Shown here in pieces: positions 62,847 to 64,000 of a DNA stretch of 64,000 bases. This DNA is from Neobacillus cucumis. GTDB lineage: Bacteria > Bacillota > Bacilli > Bacillales > Cytobacillaceae. Position 1 is the first letter of the stretch. Each line of letters opens with the position of its first letter. Where the stretch lies: assembly GCF_016908975.1 (NCBI RefSeq), contig NZ_JAFBEX010000009.1:186001-250000 (forward strand), given 5' to 3'. The notes beneath the pieces are model-generated. The model ran no database searches. It saw only the letters and a program-made list of their open reading frames with translations, and had not been told where the DNA came from. A program made the position numbers and the translations under genes.

Positions 62847-63296
62847 TCATATGGTTTTCCATTCATATTGAATATCAGGTAAATTTTCTTCATTTTGGTG
62901 CCCTCTACCAATGATTTCAAATCCATTCTTTTCATAAAATCTTTGTGCATTTTTATTTACTTCAAACGTGTACAACGTTAATTTCCCGCTTGATAGTGCT
63001 TTTGCTTTATTTAATAAAGTTTGACCTATACCAATACCTTGATAATCTATGTGAACATAAAGTTGACTTATTTCCGTTTCGTTATAGGCAATCATTCCTA
63101 CTACTCTTTCTTCTATTAACGCTAAATCTATTTGAAACTGTCCAGGTAATATGTGGTTTAAAAAATAAATGTGACTTTTTAAGCTATGACTTTCTTTTAG
63201 ACCAATTGCCCGTTCCTTACTATTTCGCCACATTTTCACTGTTTGTTCAGCATACTTGGAATCATACTGAACAATTATGATTTGGTGTTGATTCAC
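62847..63296 (-). CDS. GNAT family N-acetyltransferase
   Basis: 149 residues, single GNAT domain: ERVVGMIAYNETEISQLYVH, acetyl-CoA loop YQGIGIGQTLLNKAK, and FEVNKNAQRFYEKNGFEIIG. GTG start at 63296, 7 nt after GAGGAGG. Substrate unknown; single gene. Confidence 0.87.
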   Translation of the reverse strand: MNQHQIIIVQYDSKYAEQTVKMWRNSKERAIGLKESHSLKSHIYFLNHILPGQFQIDLALIEERVVGMIAYNETEISQLYVHIDYQGIGIGQTLLNKAKALSSGKLTLYTFEVNKNAQRFYEKNGFEIIGRGHQNEENLPDIQYEWKTI

Positions 63297-63485
63297 TATA
63301 ATACCTCCTCAATTTTTGTTTACTCCCTAATTGTTATATTTTTGTTATGAAAATGCATAAATTTATACTCCCTCTATATTCATCTGTTTCGTTGCTTCAA
63401 TATCTAACTAACGTTACCATTTCAATAATCAAGGTAATAATTCCTCTAATTTAACCGAAAATGAGGAATTTACTTTGTTATTTTC

Positions 63486-63648
63486 AGGAGCTTGGATTGT
63501 ATGAATTCCATAAAAGAATCGAAGGATTCTCTCCAGAAACATTAAAAGCATATCGCTCCAATCTAAGCTGCTCTTCCAACACTTTAGCGATCTGGATGAT
63601 AAATCATTAACGACTGATCAACTAAAAGGATACTTATCAAATAGCATT
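63486..63648 (+). pseudogene. Fossil of a tyrosine-recombinase N-terminal domain
   Basis: Reads FHKRIEGFSPETLKAYR, then after a frame change LQSKLLFQHFSDLDDKSLTT and DQLKGYLSNS. This is the SAM-like core-binding domain of phage/Xer-type integrases. The catalytic domain is absent. It lies about 200 bp from the degenerate tRNA-Ala, a typical integrase neighbourhood. Confidence 0.7.
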
Positions 63649-63790
63649 TCTTGTTAAACGTTTAAGTGGAAATATTTACAATCTCTATTCACCATTACCT
63701 TACAACATCGGTAATAACATAAAAAGAAAAAATCTAATTAATACAGGATTTTAATCAAACTTTATTTTAAAGCTACAGCATTAAAACAAT

Positions 63791-63820
63791 AAAAGCCTAC
63801 TCATTAACGAGTGGGCTTAT
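63791..63820 (-). terminator. Terminator downstream of the tRNA-like gene
   Basis: AAAAGCCTACTC (63791-63802) pairs with GAGTGGGCTTAT region (63809-63820) with one G-T; T-run on the minus strand. Confidence 0.85.
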
Positions 63821-63850
63821 TTTCGTTATCTTTATCCAATTTTCATTTAC

Positions 63851-63922
63851 GCGCCTTAGAGGATTCGAACCGCTGACCTCCTGCGTGCAAAGCAGGTGCT
63901 CTCCCAGCTGAGCTGAGGCCCC
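63851..63922 (-). tRNA. Degenerate tRNA-Ala (UGC), probably a pseudo-tRNA
   Basis: The 5-prime half is a normal bacillar tRNA-Ala: GGGGCCT acceptor strand, CAGCTCAGCTGGGAGAGC D-arm, anticodon arm CCTGC-TTTGCAC-GCAGG with anticodon TGC. The 3-prime half is altered: one T-stem mismatch (AGCGG against CCTCT), three mismatches of seven in the acceptor (AAGGCGC) and no encoded CCA. Charging is unlikely. It keeps its own terminator at 63791-63820. Confidence 0.7.
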
Positions 63923-64000
63923 AAGGCCCATAGTGTTAATATCCAGTTCGACTGGTCGTGAAGACAGGATTATGCTGTTTATGTTCATGCTCTGGTCCAT

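Noticed and set aside
63797..64000. 67-residue minus-strand frame across the tRNA region
   Set aside because: It is the translation of a tRNA-like sequence (GASAQLGEHLLCTQE pattern), not a protein gene.

Overview
The window reads as chromosome of a low-GC, spore-forming Bacillaceae (Neobacillus/Bacillus-like; genus not provable from here). Supporting signs are AGGAGG-type ribosome binding sites, two YjcZ-type mini-proteins, a sporulenol/squalene-hopene cyclase, three DUF3231 paralogues, a Zur box and an M-box Mg2+ riboswitch. No rRNA operon, complete prophage or CRISPR array is visible. Mobile DNA is limited to one solitary TnpB-type element and a few fossils.

Layout. 0.2-3.7 kb: ribokinase, a DUF2161 nuclease-fold protein, an acetyltransferase and a papain-like protein. 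3.87-5.76 kb: a TnpB-only element with matching hairpins at both ends and about 330 nt of folded non-coding sequence after tnpB. 5.8-6.5 kb: repeats and coiled-coil remnants. 6.6-8.8 kb: extradiol dioxygenase plus esterase, divergent from an XRE-cupin regulator. 9.7-15.9 kb: a sugar-acid operon (GarD-like dehydratase, LarA-like protein, LarE C-terminal domain, DapA-like aldolase, GarR-like reductase) with a divergent LysR gene; larA and lysR are frameshifted. 16-21.8 kb: EamA transporter, TIGR01777 protein, PpnP, a small zinc/alpha-CTD-like protein, a lipase and a frameshifted MFS transporter. 22.4-32.5 kb: DUF3231, alkyl sulfatase, HXXEE protein, hopene/sporulenol cyclase, DUF2515 and an FtsH paralogue. 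32.6-37.1 kb: small hypotheticals and a DUF2975/HTH/membrane operon.

37.5-40.1 kb: a Tat-targeted amine oxidase gene broken by two in-frame stops, an intact tatA and an SMC-like fossil. 40.2-43.5 kb: GNAT, DUF3231, and an HxlR regulator divergent from an NADP-binding protein. 43.6-44.7 kb: M-box riboswitch, terminator, a previously uncalled 43-codon ORF and DUF1003. 45.1-46.3 kb: a Tyr/His-rich protein and two YjcZ genes. 47.2-51.0 kb: a nuclease lipoprotein, then a CoA-transferase/MaoC/FabI-like operon. 52.0-58.8 kb: a duplicated doxX block flanking DUF3231 and a probable Zur-controlled zinc locus (ZnuA divergent from permease plus TIGR03943). 58.9-64.0 kb: LysE exporter and MocR regulator, SDR and decayed MerR, GNAT, an integrase fossil and a degenerate tRNA-Ala.

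Two themes stand out. First, metal and redox homeostasis: Mg2+ riboswitch, Zur box, HxlR regulator and DoxX duplicates. Second, gene decay: several genes are broken, some at homopolymer runs (possible sequencing error) and others by nonsense codons or deletions (genuine decay). No clearly novel defence or mobile system is evident. The best candidates for undescribed biology are the TnpB element with its long RNA, the M-box operon small ORF, the larA/mini-larE pair and the small membrane ORFs around 52.9 and 57.7 kb.
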